Positions 1-9,894 of a stretch of DNA of 64,000 nucleotides are shown here, piece by piece (the first letter of the stretch is position 1; each line of letters begins with the position of its first letter). Source of the DNA: Rotaria macrura (lineage: Eukaryota; Rotifera; Eurotatoria; Philodinida; Philodinidae). The position numbers were made by a program, and so were the translations under genes. Where the stretch lies: the NCBI GenBank assembly GCA_900239685.1, contig OENT01000056.1, positions 111,636-175,635 on the forward strand, given 5' to 3'. The notes under the pieces were generated by a model that searched no databases, had not been told where the DNA came from, and saw nothing but the letters and a program-made list of their open reading frames with translations.

Positions 1-1379
1 TTATTGCGCGAATACCAACAAAACTACCGAGTTCAATTTATATCGTTCCAAAAACGTGGCATTTATAGTACTCAGTTTAAATCAGACTAACGCTAAGAAT
101 TGCATATCATCAAAAACAACCGTTACAGAATGTTATTATTTTCACATTGTAGCAACAATATCTCCTCATCACAGAAAATTCTCTGAAATTTTTATCATAT
201 TTGGAGACTATGATGGTCTACTATCAGTATAAATTTCGTTTATTTTCATTTAATCGAACCCGAGTTGTTCAAAAAACATTGACAGTTATCGAATTTCGAA
301 AAATGTAAGCTTTTCTAAGGGTAACCTGAAAGTTTAGCATATTTCTAAGAAACAAAACAACATGCTAATAATTGTTCTGTATAAAAGTTGCTCAGTGTTC
401 CATAAGCTCTTAGAGTATCAGTCTATTTTTGAACTAGCCTAACTGCATTGAATGAAAAACTAAAAATACTGTTCGTTACCGAATTTTATGTGTTACGAAA
501 TTTCACTCTTTTTACAAAAATCGAACTGTGAACTTGGATAAGAGTAATGAAAATTTTAAAAAACCATATAACACTGCCCAACATCCGATTTTGCATTGAG
601 TGGTGTGGTTTTACCAGAATTCAGAGGAAAAACAATTTTTATCTTTTTGACCAGCAAAATTTTTCGAAAAAATCTTACTTTGAATGTTGAACAACTAAAC
701 TTTCCACTTTGTTCAAAATTCTATGCTGATTCCATATATAACAAAGTATATGCATATTTGTGAAGAAAAACAACAGAAAAAATTCAACAGTTTTAAAACA
801 AGGTGATTTTCGGATACTTATGAAATTCCGTAACGGAGTATTTAGCAGGAACATATGAGAAAATGAAATCAAACCAGATTGAAAATGAGTGTAGTCGCTA
901 GAGCTCGTTGAGGGCTATCCGAAAGTGTCGTCTATATTGCGACAATTAGCAACATAAGCGAGAAAAACACAGTATAAGTAAGGTTCATTACGGAATTTCA
1001 TTCAAAATACAGATGGTTTGTGGGAGCATTATCTTGTTTCGTAGATACGTACCATTTGTATAATGGTTAAATATTGAAAGAGTACTTCGTATTCTGTCAA
1101 TTCATATTTAATTGAAGAGTTTTTATTCTATTCATTCGTGTTTATCTAAAGGCGTATTCCAATACTATCTTTCGGGCAAATGTTTCAGTTCATTATCCTA
1201 TGAAAAATTTCGTGTGTCTGAGACATATAAAGCTGCTCAGGAACAGAAACGTTCTCATTTCATACACTATTGATCTTGCTCATTACAATAGTAAACTCAG
1301 CTTTCTCTACTTTTGAGTTGGAATCCTTCATGTGCATGAGTGACCGATGGCTGGTTTTGACCATACCCGGATTGAATGT
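1..1379. other. Intergenic, no gene recognised
   Basis: No frame here looks coding; the longest is 65 codons of low-complexity Phe/Leu-rich sequence. The text is AT-rich, with scattered short inverted words around TTACGGAATTTC and GAAATTCCGTAACG (near 480, 825 and 985). The same word recurs near 52.1-52.55 kb, so part of this may be an old dispersed repeat whose ends I could not define. Confidence 0.5.
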
Positions 1380-1656
1380 ATTAAAAAAAATCAACGTTAA
1401 TATTTAAAAAGTAAAATTTCAAAACTTATCTACTTTAACTTTAATATTTTAAAAGTAAAAGTTTAAAGTGCGTACACTTTAACTTTAACTTTAAAGTTTA
1501 AAGTGTACTTACTTTAACTTTAACTTTAAAGTTTAAAGTGTACTTACTTTAACTTTAACTTTAAAGTTTAAAGTATAGTACTTTAACTTTAAGTTTAAAG
1601 TTTAAAGTATGGTACTTTAACTTTAAAGTTAAAGAAAAGTTAAAGTGCCACCCCTA
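1380..1656. repeat. ACTTTAA-word repeat ending in AGTGCCACCCCT
   Basis: The words ACTTTAA and TTAAAGT alternate for about 250 bp, so the DNA is a string of overlapping palindromes that could fold into many hairpins. The right edge (about 1644-1655) reads AGTGCCACCCCT, identical to one terminus of the small element at 3160-3222. That suggests the end of a hAT-like non-autonomous element. No matching left terminus AGGGGTGGCACT is visible, so the left end is lost or lies elsewhere. The element cuts into the vWA fragment that follows. Confidence 0.6.
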
Positions 1657-2066
1657 ATTTCGATACCACCCGCAAGATTTCTCGAGCCATCAGTTTCAAT
1701 CTTGTCGATAGCGGGATAAAGAAATCGACGAGTTGACGTGCATGCATTTTCAAAAATGATAGACGCGTCACTATCGTAAGCAACAAGATAGACAACGTCA
1801 CTGAGATAAAGCAGCTCAGGTGTAAAAGTGGCAGCCATCTTTGTGAACATCAATTTACTATTCCATTTCATCGATTCACTACGATTGAGAAGGAATACAG
1901 GATTCAGTGATGCTCTCTTCGTAGTTTCTCCGAGACTTTTCGTTTCGCTGCTGAAACGTGCCTGTTTAGTATTCACTACGCTAGAAACAATGTATGAATT
2001 CTCTGGTACGTATCGAAGTGCTACTGTCGAGAACTCATGGCCAGCAATCCTATTGACGCCTTGCAT
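1653..2066 (-). pseudogene. von Willebrand A-like domain fragment, truncated by repeat
   Basis: An open minus-strand frame gives a protein with a vWA-like run: a hydrophobic strand followed by NRSESM (the MIDAS position, with Asn where DxSxS is usual), then a strand with LVAYDSDA and a late TDGSRNLAGGIE segment, which resembles the strand-loop around the vWA threonine. The reading then runs into the ACTTTAA repeat at about 1653, where the protein loses sense. The C-terminal half of a vWA domain is therefore missing. The frame starts with Met at 2066, but an upstream exon cannot be excluded. The domain call rests on motif pattern alone. A second, complete vWA lies in the large gene at 42-46 kb, but I see no close sequence match between them. 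Most likely a gene remnant broken by element insertion. Confidence 0.45.
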
Positions 2067-3159
2067 ATGCTCTATAATTGCGATAGTAAAATTTAAAGTA
2101 ATAAGGACTAAATTAGATTAATTCAGATTAAAGCCCTGAAGAGTAGGGTAGGGCAAGGAAAACGAATCATATTTTAGAGCAGTGTTAGGGTGTTATCTTT
2201 TTCTGTTCACCATAATGATCAGGAATATATGATGGACTCAATTTATTTTTTGAATAACTTTAAAGCTGAATCAGCTATCGACTTGCAGTTTTCGTTGTCC
2301 CAAAGAGAATACTGGTGATACGTTAGTCGTTATATCTCTTGATGGATTAGCTAGGCTGTGAGAACGAACCATTTCTTGGTGGACGTATTGATAAAAATAT
2401 ATTTAAAAAATTGATATTGTGATGCACGACTTGTAAAAGCATCATATTAAACAGACTGAGTAACCGCCTGGTTTTGCCTATAAAACGATTCAACATCCTA
2501 AATGACAAAATTCTGGGTTTTGTACAGGAGTGAAAAAAATTTTGTTTAGTCGAAGACAATTTATGAAATTAAGAAAAATGTAAATGATGAAGTTTCGTGT
2601 TGCATTTTCAAGTCTCAATGAGAGTTGATTGTCTCGTGAGTTAGCTAATCCACTGGTTCCTATACTAACTGACTTTTCGGGACTTCATCTTTATAATGAT
2701 GAAAATCAAAATCGCTAATTAGTTGGGCTCGTTTGAGTTGTTAAAAAATTATTGGAGCGCAAGCTATGTTAGTAATAGCAACGATGAAAATTGGTCGAAA
2801 TGCAGTAAAGAGAATTTCATACTGATGCTTCCAAACATTTGTAAATCGTTTAGTAGAACGCCCATAGAGTAGGATGGGTATAGGGTCGAAAAGGTCTTAC
2901 CCTACAGGGCTCTGATTCACAAGAATATTTATCTTATTTTTGTTTTTAATATGGTAAACCTTCTCAAGAACTTGGTTAGTACGTTTTCATCACCAGTAAT
3001 ATGATCAAAGCAAGATAACTTACTGTGAAATGAAATGTGAAACCTCTTGAGGGTAAGAGTGTGAGGTTGTGGGCTCTGGGTTAGTGGAAGTATCTGGCTT
3101 CTCGACATTCACACAAACACCAGCATGGACATTCATACATCAAGCAAATATCTCCACTA
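2067..3159. other. Intergenic, no gene recognised
   Basis: Both strands carry only short frames without recognisable motifs. A small inverted duplication lies near 2850-2920 (AGTAGGATGGGTA / TACCCTAC). No RNA gene or clear element ends were found. Confidence 0.5.
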
Positions 3160-3222
3160 AGGGGTGGCACTTCATCTTTACTTTACTTTTTTAAAGTAAA
3201 ATAAAGAGACAGTGCCACCCCT
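3160..3222. mobile_element. 63-bp MITE with AGGGGTGGCACT termini
   Basis: The left terminus AGGGGTGGCACT (3160-3171) is matched exactly by AGTGCCACCCCT at 3211-3222. The centre is a CTTTACTTT / AAAGTAAAG palindrome, so almost the whole unit folds back. The termini resemble hAT-superfamily ends. Flanking 8-mers do not match, so no target duplication is preserved. The right half shares its end with the ACTTTAA repeat at 1.4-1.65 kb. Confidence 0.6.
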
Positions 3223-3473
3223 AGCCTTAACGAGCAACTCTCCTAGGCCTGCTTTATCGGCTAGGTTCATATTAATTTCTAAGCAGCACATGCGACCCAT
3301 TGAGTTAATGAGGACCATAGGGCCCATGAACTTGGTTGTCTGTAAGCGATTCGCATGTCGCCACAATATCAATTTATTCAGCAGCTGTAGGGATACAGAT
3401 CACGGTGATAATGGTTCAAATTTTTGCACATGATGATTGAAGCAGTCGGCAACATAGAGATCATAGTGAGTAT

Positions 3474-4525
3474 CTATTTAAATAGCTATAGCTATTTAAA
3501 ACTCTCTATAGCTATTTGAATCTTTCAATAGCTATTTAAAATTTTCAATAGCTATTTATTGTGTGCTATAGCTATTTAATTGTCTCAAATGACTTAGAAT
3601 AGTTCCATAGCATAGGGTATACAGACTGTTTTTTAAGCCATGTGATTGATCTTTTGATATTTGTAGAGCTTCTTTATATCGCTGAAGATAATTCATAGAT
3701 AGTTGAGAAAAATACAGAATTATGGTAGATATCGTTGTTGTCATATATATTGACTGCATCATTGATTATTCTGTTTCTTTCAAGGAAGGAAGAAAAAAGG
3801 ATGAGTTTGATTTGTCATCAAGATGTGTAGTATCTAGGTCGATTTCGTTGCTCTTAGAAATAATCATTCTATCACTGAGTGAGCTTTCTTTTTTTAGCAA
3901 GGAAGAAAGATTAAAGAATTTTTTTATCAGAGTTTTATCTGTCATGAAGATACGTTGAAGTTAGCTAGATTTCGTTGCTCTTACAGATATGCATCGTAGT
4001 ATTAAGTGATTTGTGTTTGTTTGAAGGACGGAAGAAAAAGTTAGTGTGATTTGTTATGAACAATATTGTAATATGATATTGTGTGAAAGAGTTTCTCTTT
4101 TTCTTCAACTTAGCGAAGGTAAAATGAATTAGTTGAAATCAGAAAAATATTTGTTTGAGTAAGCTGGTTTTGTGGTGAAATCGAGTGGAACTCTTTTACA
4201 AGTAGAAGTGTGAAAAGAGGTTGGATTGTCGGCGTCAGAGCGAGGAAATATGTTTATTGTGAAATAGTTCATTCGTAATGAAAATAATTATGTGTGATGA
4301 GTCATGAAACAATTTTTTTTATAATAGTATGAGAAGCATAAAATGGCTGCTGCCATTTTCACGAACTGTACGTTTGATATACTAAATAATTTAACAACTA
4401 CAGAGAGAATTAAATAGCTAATGATGATTTAAACAGCTGTTTGTTTTTTCAATAAGTATGAATCACAATGTGACTAAAAAAGGTTTAAATAGCTGAAGAA
4501 GATTTAAATAGCTACATGTTTAATT
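3474..4525. repeat. Foldback region with AGCTATTTAAA arms
   Basis: Four to five degenerate copies of AGCTATTTAAA lie at 3474-3580, and the reverse complement TTTAAATAGCT recurs at about 4410-4525. The two arms can pair across about 0.9 kb. The inside holds the 125-bp tandem duplication listed next. No transposase is visible. Ends and target duplication could not be defined, so this may be a foldback element or simply two related microsatellite patches. Confidence 0.5.
3765..4060 (+). repeat. Degenerate ~125-bp tandem repeat (about 2.4 copies)
   Basis: Three successive blocks begin with a CTTTC/TTTG-AGGAAGGAAGAAA-like segment and contain GATTTCGTTGCTCTTA in the first two (about 3840 and 3968) at a spacing near 128 bp. 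The third copy, from about 4011, is cut short. The copies differ by many substitutions and small indels, so the duplication is old. No coding frame runs through all copies. Confidence 0.5.
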
Positions 4526-4530
4526 AAAAA

Positions 4531-5400
4531 GTATCTCTTTTCAGAAGCTACGTTGCCGGCTCGATGTTGTAGCGAACATTGAGTTCGGAGTTTTTTCAAT
4601 TGTTAACTAGTTGTAGACAATGGTATCTTCGTAGCACGATAGATTTTTCTGGCAGAACGAACTCTCATGTTCCAATAATGTAATACAGCTATATGATGTG
4701 ATTTTAAGTTATTTATCTTCACCATATCAGCTTATAATTAAAGAATGACAAAATAAAAATCAATCAAATGTAAGAATAATTTTAGTGGACAATATGATAA
4801 GGATAAATATATAATAACATCAAAATTGAGGCGCAAGAGAAGCTTTAAAATAATAAAATGTTTATGCACTTAGAGTGTTCCAAGTTTTTTTGTAAACCGT
4901 TGTACGTTCAGAAAATCCTTCTAACCCCTTAGACGGTTTTTAAGCGGAAGGATTTCCGACACCAACAGTACTTGAAAATGAAAAGGGTTTCTTATTCCAC
5001 GTTCAAGCGTATATTGTTCTTAATGATCGAACTGCAACTTAATTGTGTCTCATGATCATGAAATAACACTGAACTTCTTTTGACATCAATAGATATTGAA
5101 CATGCCATACGATTGAAAAGCATCGCATTTTGTTCTAGTACGAAAATTAGGAACACACGATTCGTAATAGATGTTTCAAATTAGATATAATAATGAATTT
5201 TGCTACTTGATTAAAATGTGACATCTTCTCAACTACTTCAAGTATCAATAGAATAGAAAAATTTATTCACGGTTTAGACTTTGTAACATAATATATATAA
5301 AACATTTAAAGTTTTCTTTTTGTTCAAATCCATATCTATTTCAAATTGTGGCCATGGGTGTGCGTTTTACAGTAACTTCAAGCCACGAAGTCAATGGACA
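4531..5400. other. Intergenic, no gene recognised
   Basis: AT-rich sequence with no supported frame, RNA gene or element ends. Confidence 0.5.
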
Positions 5401-5403
5401 CAA

Positions 5404-5475
5404 AAAGATTACTCACAGCCACAGCCACACACACAACCACAGCTACAGCCACAGCCACAGCCACACCCACACTAA
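5404..5475 (+). repeat. Imperfect CACAGC/CACACC microsatellite
   Basis: About 70 bp of CACAGCCACA-type hexamers with interruptions. It gives artificial His/Ser-rich frames on the plus strand and Val-rich ones on the minus strand, none credible as genes. It sits about 30 bp left of the TA-flanked element at 5508. Confidence 0.75.
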
Positions 5476-5507
5476 GACGTCGTCGTGCAATCATCGGCGC
5501 ACCCATA

Positions 5508-5872
5508 CCAAGGCAGACAAACATTTGAAAGTACGCGCTTAAACGTTCAATGGGGAACAACGATTGTGAGACGCTAAAGCTCATTAACGAAAAGCAAGAA
5601 AAGCACTTTTACGCAGAATTTTTTCTTTTGTAGCATGAAAATGGATAAAAGCTCTAGTCCTTAGCATTAAAGCACACAAATATTCCACAACCTAAACCCC
5701 AATGCATTTAAAACATCAGAATTAGAGTTTCTATCTGTTTTCACGCTCCGAAAGTAAAAACTCTGCGTAAAAGACGCTTTTCTTGCGTTTTGTCAAGGAG
5801 CGTTAGTGACTCGTAATCGGCGTTCTCAATGGAACGTTTACATGCTCTTTTCCAGATGTTTATCTGCCTCGG
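5508..5872. mobile_element. TA-flanked CC(N)AGG foldback MITE, AAACGC subfamily (old copy)
   Basis: The left end CCAAGGCAGACAAAC and the right end GTTTATCTGCCTCGG are inverted partners, with TA directly outside both (5506-5507 and 5873-5874). The arms continue inward for about 120 bp each, including TTACGCAGAA / TTCTGCGTAA-type segments and a GAAAACGGATA-like word. A second, better-preserved member lies at about 40275-40641. The roughly 365-bp length with no coding capacity makes this a non-autonomous element with a TA target, as in Tc1/mariner-type transposons. Substitutions between the arms show that it is old. Confidence 0.75.
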
Positions 5873-5874
5873 TA

Positions 5875-7050
5875 GGTGCGCTTTTTGCTCTTGTACACGA
5901 CATTTACGTCTGAAGATAGTCACAGGTACAACTTGATTGACAGCAATAACGACCAACGAAGCGAGAGACACAGATATTTACCGAGACAGCTGTGCATGCA
6001 CACGCCATTGTACAGCTGCGTGCACAGCTGCACCCTTCTTTGGATTGGTGAAGGAAGGAAAGAAAAAACAGGGAATATTTAAAATGTAAGTAGTCATTAG
6101 CCAACTAATCATTTCAACTTGAAATTGGTTGTGTCGTGACTGGAATCATCGACGAAGTTGTCTGAGTGAATCCCAAACGGTCCTAGGGTAATGTTGTTTT
6201 GATTTAAATTATTTTGGTGTATAATCGGGCAGAAATTCAGGTGCTTACTAGGTTAAGAGTAGGTATGCTACGCTCAAAAGTGCACCGGATATGTGAGCGG
6301 GATGTATGTTAGGAAGGATGACAACACATTTGTGGTTGATCAGCATTGTCTCATTGATGCACGGAATAAATGTATAGAAGATTTTTAATCTGGTGTGTAA
6401 TGTGTTCGTTTTGGCCACCTGTGTTAGAAATTCAATGGTGTTATGATGCCCAGTTCCATATTACTATGTTTCTCTATTTCTTTATCAGTCCAATCATCTC
6501 GTTACATTATTTCAGAGATTAAAGTCAAGGTTTTCAGGTGAATTTGATTGGGAGCTTGTTGGAGACAGCCATTAAAATAGTTTGAAGACTCTGCCAAAAT
6601 GTGTCCAATACTTAGGGCAAATACATTCTTTCGGAAAATGATGGTGCGATTGTACAGGGAAAAGTGCTTCAGTGCATGTGTGGTCTGTATATGTAGATCA
6701 ATCGTTTATCTGTAAAAGGATGTGAAATCACGTCCCTAACACCACCAACCACAACCACCCTCTTTTCACGTGTCTGGCAGCGTATGCATTAATAATTGCT
6801 TATCCAGGACTATAGAACCTCAAAAAGGGAATAATCCGTATACAAACCAATTAGATATAAGAGATAAATGATATCCTATACCTCTTTGAAGGCGTCTATC
6901 ACAGTCTGTGATGGGAAATCAATTTAAGTATTAGTAAGTAGTTAATAAATTACTGTATTTGTTACGCTCTCTGGGGATTGGGCACTGGATTCAAATAACT
7001 AATCTATTTGAGTTAACCATTCTTGTAGGTGGTGCTTTACAAAAGGATTG
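5875..7050. other. Intergenic, no gene recognised
   Basis: No convincing frame on either strand. A GC-containing TGCATGCACACG / GTGCACAGCTGCAC patch lies around 5990-6035. A short GATGGGA / cacagtctgtgatg stretch near 6900 is reminiscent of the CAGACCGTTACCGAC minisatellite word further on. Confidence 0.5.
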
Positions 7051-7080
7051 TTGTTAGAGACCTGCGAGGAGCCCTGAACT

Positions 7081-7138
7081 CCGACTCCGACTCCGACTCC
7101 GACCGAGTCGAAGTCGGAGTCGGAGTCGGAGTCGGAGT
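7081..7138. repeat. (GACTCC)n / (GGAGTC)n hairpin
   Basis: About four GACTCC hexamers are followed, after a short GAGTCGAAGTC centre, by about four GGAGTC hexamers, giving a near-perfect 58-bp palindrome. This looks like the junction of two inverted copies rather than ordinary slippage, since simple slippage does not reverse a repeat. A stray GGAGTCGAAGCC (7922-7933) lies just left of the large foldback at 7938. Confidence 0.7.
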
Positions 7139-7149
7139 AAGGGAGATAA

Positions 7150-7243
7150 AAATTTTTCGGAATCCGAGTAGTGAGTAAAACTTTTGTGAAACACGACCTG
7201 AAAGGAGTGTTGAAGCGTTTAGGGTAGAAATTTGGACCCTCCC
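7150..7243 (+). repeat. Leader module shared with an inverted copy at 37.1-37.2 kb
   Basis: The segment with AAACACGACCTG-AAAGGAGTGTTGAAG, then TAGAAATTTGG and a pyrimidine-rich CCCTCCCC run, reappears as its reverse complement at about 37150-37235. In both places it is joined to CAGACCGT/CAGACCAT repeat units. The pair therefore marks a dispersed repeat family that includes the minisatellite. Confidence 0.55.
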
Positions 7244-7620
7244 CTCCCCACAGACCGTTACCGACAGGTGGTTCCACCATCACAGACCATTACCGACAGG
7301 TGATTCCAGTATCACAGACCGTTACCGACAGGTGGTTCCAGCATCACAGACCCTTACCGACAGGTGATTCCAGCATCACAGACCGTTACCGACAGACGGT
7401 TCCATCAACGCAGACCTTTACCGATGGGCTCCCCTCCCTGCCACGACCGTCCATCACATACCAATACGAATGGTCGCCCCATCCCAACCTCTTCCCGCAC
7501 TCATCACAGACCGTTACCGACGGGTTCCTCACTGCCAGCACCCCACCATCACAGACCGCTAACGACAGGTACCCTCCTTCTAACCCCCATTCCCATTACA
7601 GATCGTTACCGATAGGTGGT
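7244..7620 (+). repeat. 32-bp minisatellite, CAGACCGTTACCGACAGGTG unit
   Basis: Five consecutive units of about 32 bp run from 7250 to about 7410, each with CAGACC(G/A)TTACCGACAG followed by a GTGRTTCCAGYATCA spacer. Looser, partly truncated units continue at about 7505, 7550 and 7595. Units differ by point changes. Because 32 is not a multiple of three, two overlapping plus-strand frames appear; these are repeat artefacts. Unit spacing without distinct spacers rules out CRISPR. Confidence 0.8.
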
Positions 7621-7937
7621 TCCCCTGTCGAAGACTGTTGCTGAGAGGATTGAAGACCGTCGCGCAAGTGATAGACGGCCCCAAATGGGTCACGGAACGT
7701 CATCGATCTTTGGTACAGGATGACAGAATGTATGTCACTAATTTCTGATGAGAGTAAATTAGCTCCTTCTTTATTCCAGATCTATTAGGTCAGTGAGAAA
7801 TCATGAGTAAATGGCAAGCAGGGTTCATGGAAGAAAGCAAGATTTTTTTTTGACTGTTAAAAGCAATTTCATCGTGTTTCACATTTTTAATCCCATGAGG
7901 GATTGCGCTAACAGCTTTTTTCGGAGTCGAAGCCGGG

Positions 7938-9102
7938 TAGGGATGTAACAATACCAATACAACCAATACCAATACCAAATGGTATTGGTTGTATTGGCAT
8001 TGATGGTATTGGCTATTGGTCGGTATTGGTACTAGTAGTATTGCTATTGGTCATGGTATTGGTATTGGCCGGTATTGGTATTGGTAAGTATTGGTCGGTA
8101 TTGGTATTGGTGTTGGTATTGGTATTGGTCGGTATTGGTATTGGTAATGGTATTGGTGTTGCTATTGGTAATGGTAATGGTATTCGTATTGGTATTGGCA
8201 TTGGTATTGGTATTGGTACTGCTATTAGTACCGTTATATGCGCTATACCCCATGAACCCATGATTATAAAACACCTAAGGTCATCCCCTGTTCCACACGC
8301 TAAAAAACATGCCGAATCTATAAGGAATGAAGTTTTCTCCAAAAATTCCTCCCCACAGGTAATTCGACGTGGGGAGTCCGAATCTCGCATCCATTTCACT
8401 CGAAACCCTATTGGTCGGTCAGGAACCAATGAAAATCGAGTTTTTCAAAAAGCAGTTCCCCATGAGTAGTCCGACATGGGGAGTCCGAATTTCACATGGT
8501 TCCTTGAATAACTAGATATTTATTGGTTCCTGACCGACCAATTGGGTTTCAAGTGAAATGGATCAAAAATTCGGACTCCCCACGTCGGCCTACCCATGGG
8601 GAGCTGTTTTTTGAAAAACTCGATTTTCATTGGTTCCTGACCGACCAATAGGGTTTCGAGTGAATTGGATGCGAAATTCGGACTCCCCACGTCGAATTAC
8701 CTATGCGGAGGAATTTTTGGAGAAAACTTCATTCCTTATAGATTCGGCATGCTTTTTAGCGTGTGTGACAGGGGATGACCTTAGGTGTTTTATAATCATG
8801 GGTTCATGGGGTATAGCGCATATAACGGTACTGATAGCAGTACCAATACCAATATCAATACCAATACCAATGCCAATACCAATGCCAATGCCAATGCCAA
8901 TACCGACCAATACCAATACCAATAGCAATGCCAATACCAACACCAATACCGACCAATACTTACCATTACCAATACCGGCCAATACCAATACTACTAGTAC
9001 CAATACCCAATACCATCAATACCAATACAACCAATACCATTTGGTATTGGTATTGGTAGTATTGGTATTGGTAGTATTGGTATTGGTATTGTTACATCCC
9101 TA
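7938..9102. mobile_element. 1.16-kb foldback element with GGTATTGG arms and TA flanks
   Basis: The left end GGGATGTAACAATACC (from 7940) is mirrored by GGTATTGTTACATCCC (to 9100), with TA outside each end; TA is either the target duplication or the last bases of the inverted repeat. Each arm is about 500 bp: an outer 250-bp field of GGTATTGGT-type words, then about 250 bp of unique sequence (including CCTAAGGTCATCCCCTGT and GGGGAGTCCGAAT) repeated inverted on the other side. The centre near 8500-8530 is a short unpaired spacer. Inside each unique part a second GGTCGGTCAGGAACCAA / TTGGTTCCTGACCGACC palindrome is present. No transposase is encoded; all frames through it come from the repeat. 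Confidence 0.85.
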
Positions 9103-9139
9103 TTTCGGAATAAAAAAATTGACTCGGCAGGTCTCTAAT

Positions 9140-9894
9140 TGTAGTGCGTCTCAATAATTTATTGAAAACAAGACAATAAAAAAATGGAGCAGTTAGTGGA
9201 ATCTTTCTTTTAATATGCTTTTATACTTGAGCAACTACAATTTGCGTCTTCTAATATATGCAGAGAACTATTGGCATAGCCATTGCTATAAAATCTATTA
9301 TATTTCGTGCATAAACTTCCTTGCCAAAAGAACTATAGGTATTTGATTGTTGCGATAATGGACTCAGGAATTAACCTGGCTTAAAGTTAGTTTGAACCTA
9401 TTGGACGTCGTCAGAGTCGGAATCAGAATCGTATTTCACAGTCCGATGTAGTTCAGTAACTCACATCCTGCTTTTCTATTGAAGAAAAAGTTCTGTTATA
9501 TTATATCTTGATGCAAGTATTCATCTTCCCATAGAGACATGTGGGGCGTATGAATGGTGCTCCCAATTCTTTAGCGCCTTCTATTGATAACGTTTTCATT
9601 TTACACTGGATTGAAACCTCCACGAAGCGAATCACGTGGAACATATATTATCCGAAGTGGCAGTACTAAATATTCCCTTTGATCATGAATGGTTTCTCAT
9701 GAATAACTAAAGGGGTTTTTTATAGGGACATCGTATGACTTATACATGCCAAGTGATCATCAAATCTATAATTATAATTAAAATCAGACTCAATTCCATA
9801 ATTGATTTTTCGTTTGTTTGTCTAGGAACTGCTGTTTTCTTTCTATTGGGCTCGTGATTCAAATTTCTAATTAACGTTTCTTTTGAATAAGCTG
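9140..9894. other. Intergenic, upstream of the membrane-protein gene
   Basis: No supported frame. A GTCGGAATCAGAATCG fragment near 9415 echoes the GGAGTC hairpin word at 7.1 kb. A TTTGTCTAG acceptor-like site near 9825 could belong to a 5' intron of the following gene, but no upstream exon was identified. Confidence 0.4.

Noticed and set aside
5348..5584. His-rich and Val-rich frames
   Set aside because: They are translations of a CACAGC microsatellite.
7244..7620. Possible CRISPR-like array
   Set aside because: Units are contiguous 32-bp tandem copies without unique spacers, in a eukaryotic context.
7300..7644. Two overlapping plus-strand frames of 114 and 83 codons
   Set aside because: They are the 32-bp minisatellite read in two phases; repetitive Pro/Thr/Arg sequence with no domain.
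8013..9157. Several long overlapping frames on both strands (62-175 codons)
   Set aside because: They are produced by GGTATTGG words and the palindrome; proteins are Val/Leu/Gly or Asn/Thr/Ile-Pro runs with mirror-image partners, not genes.
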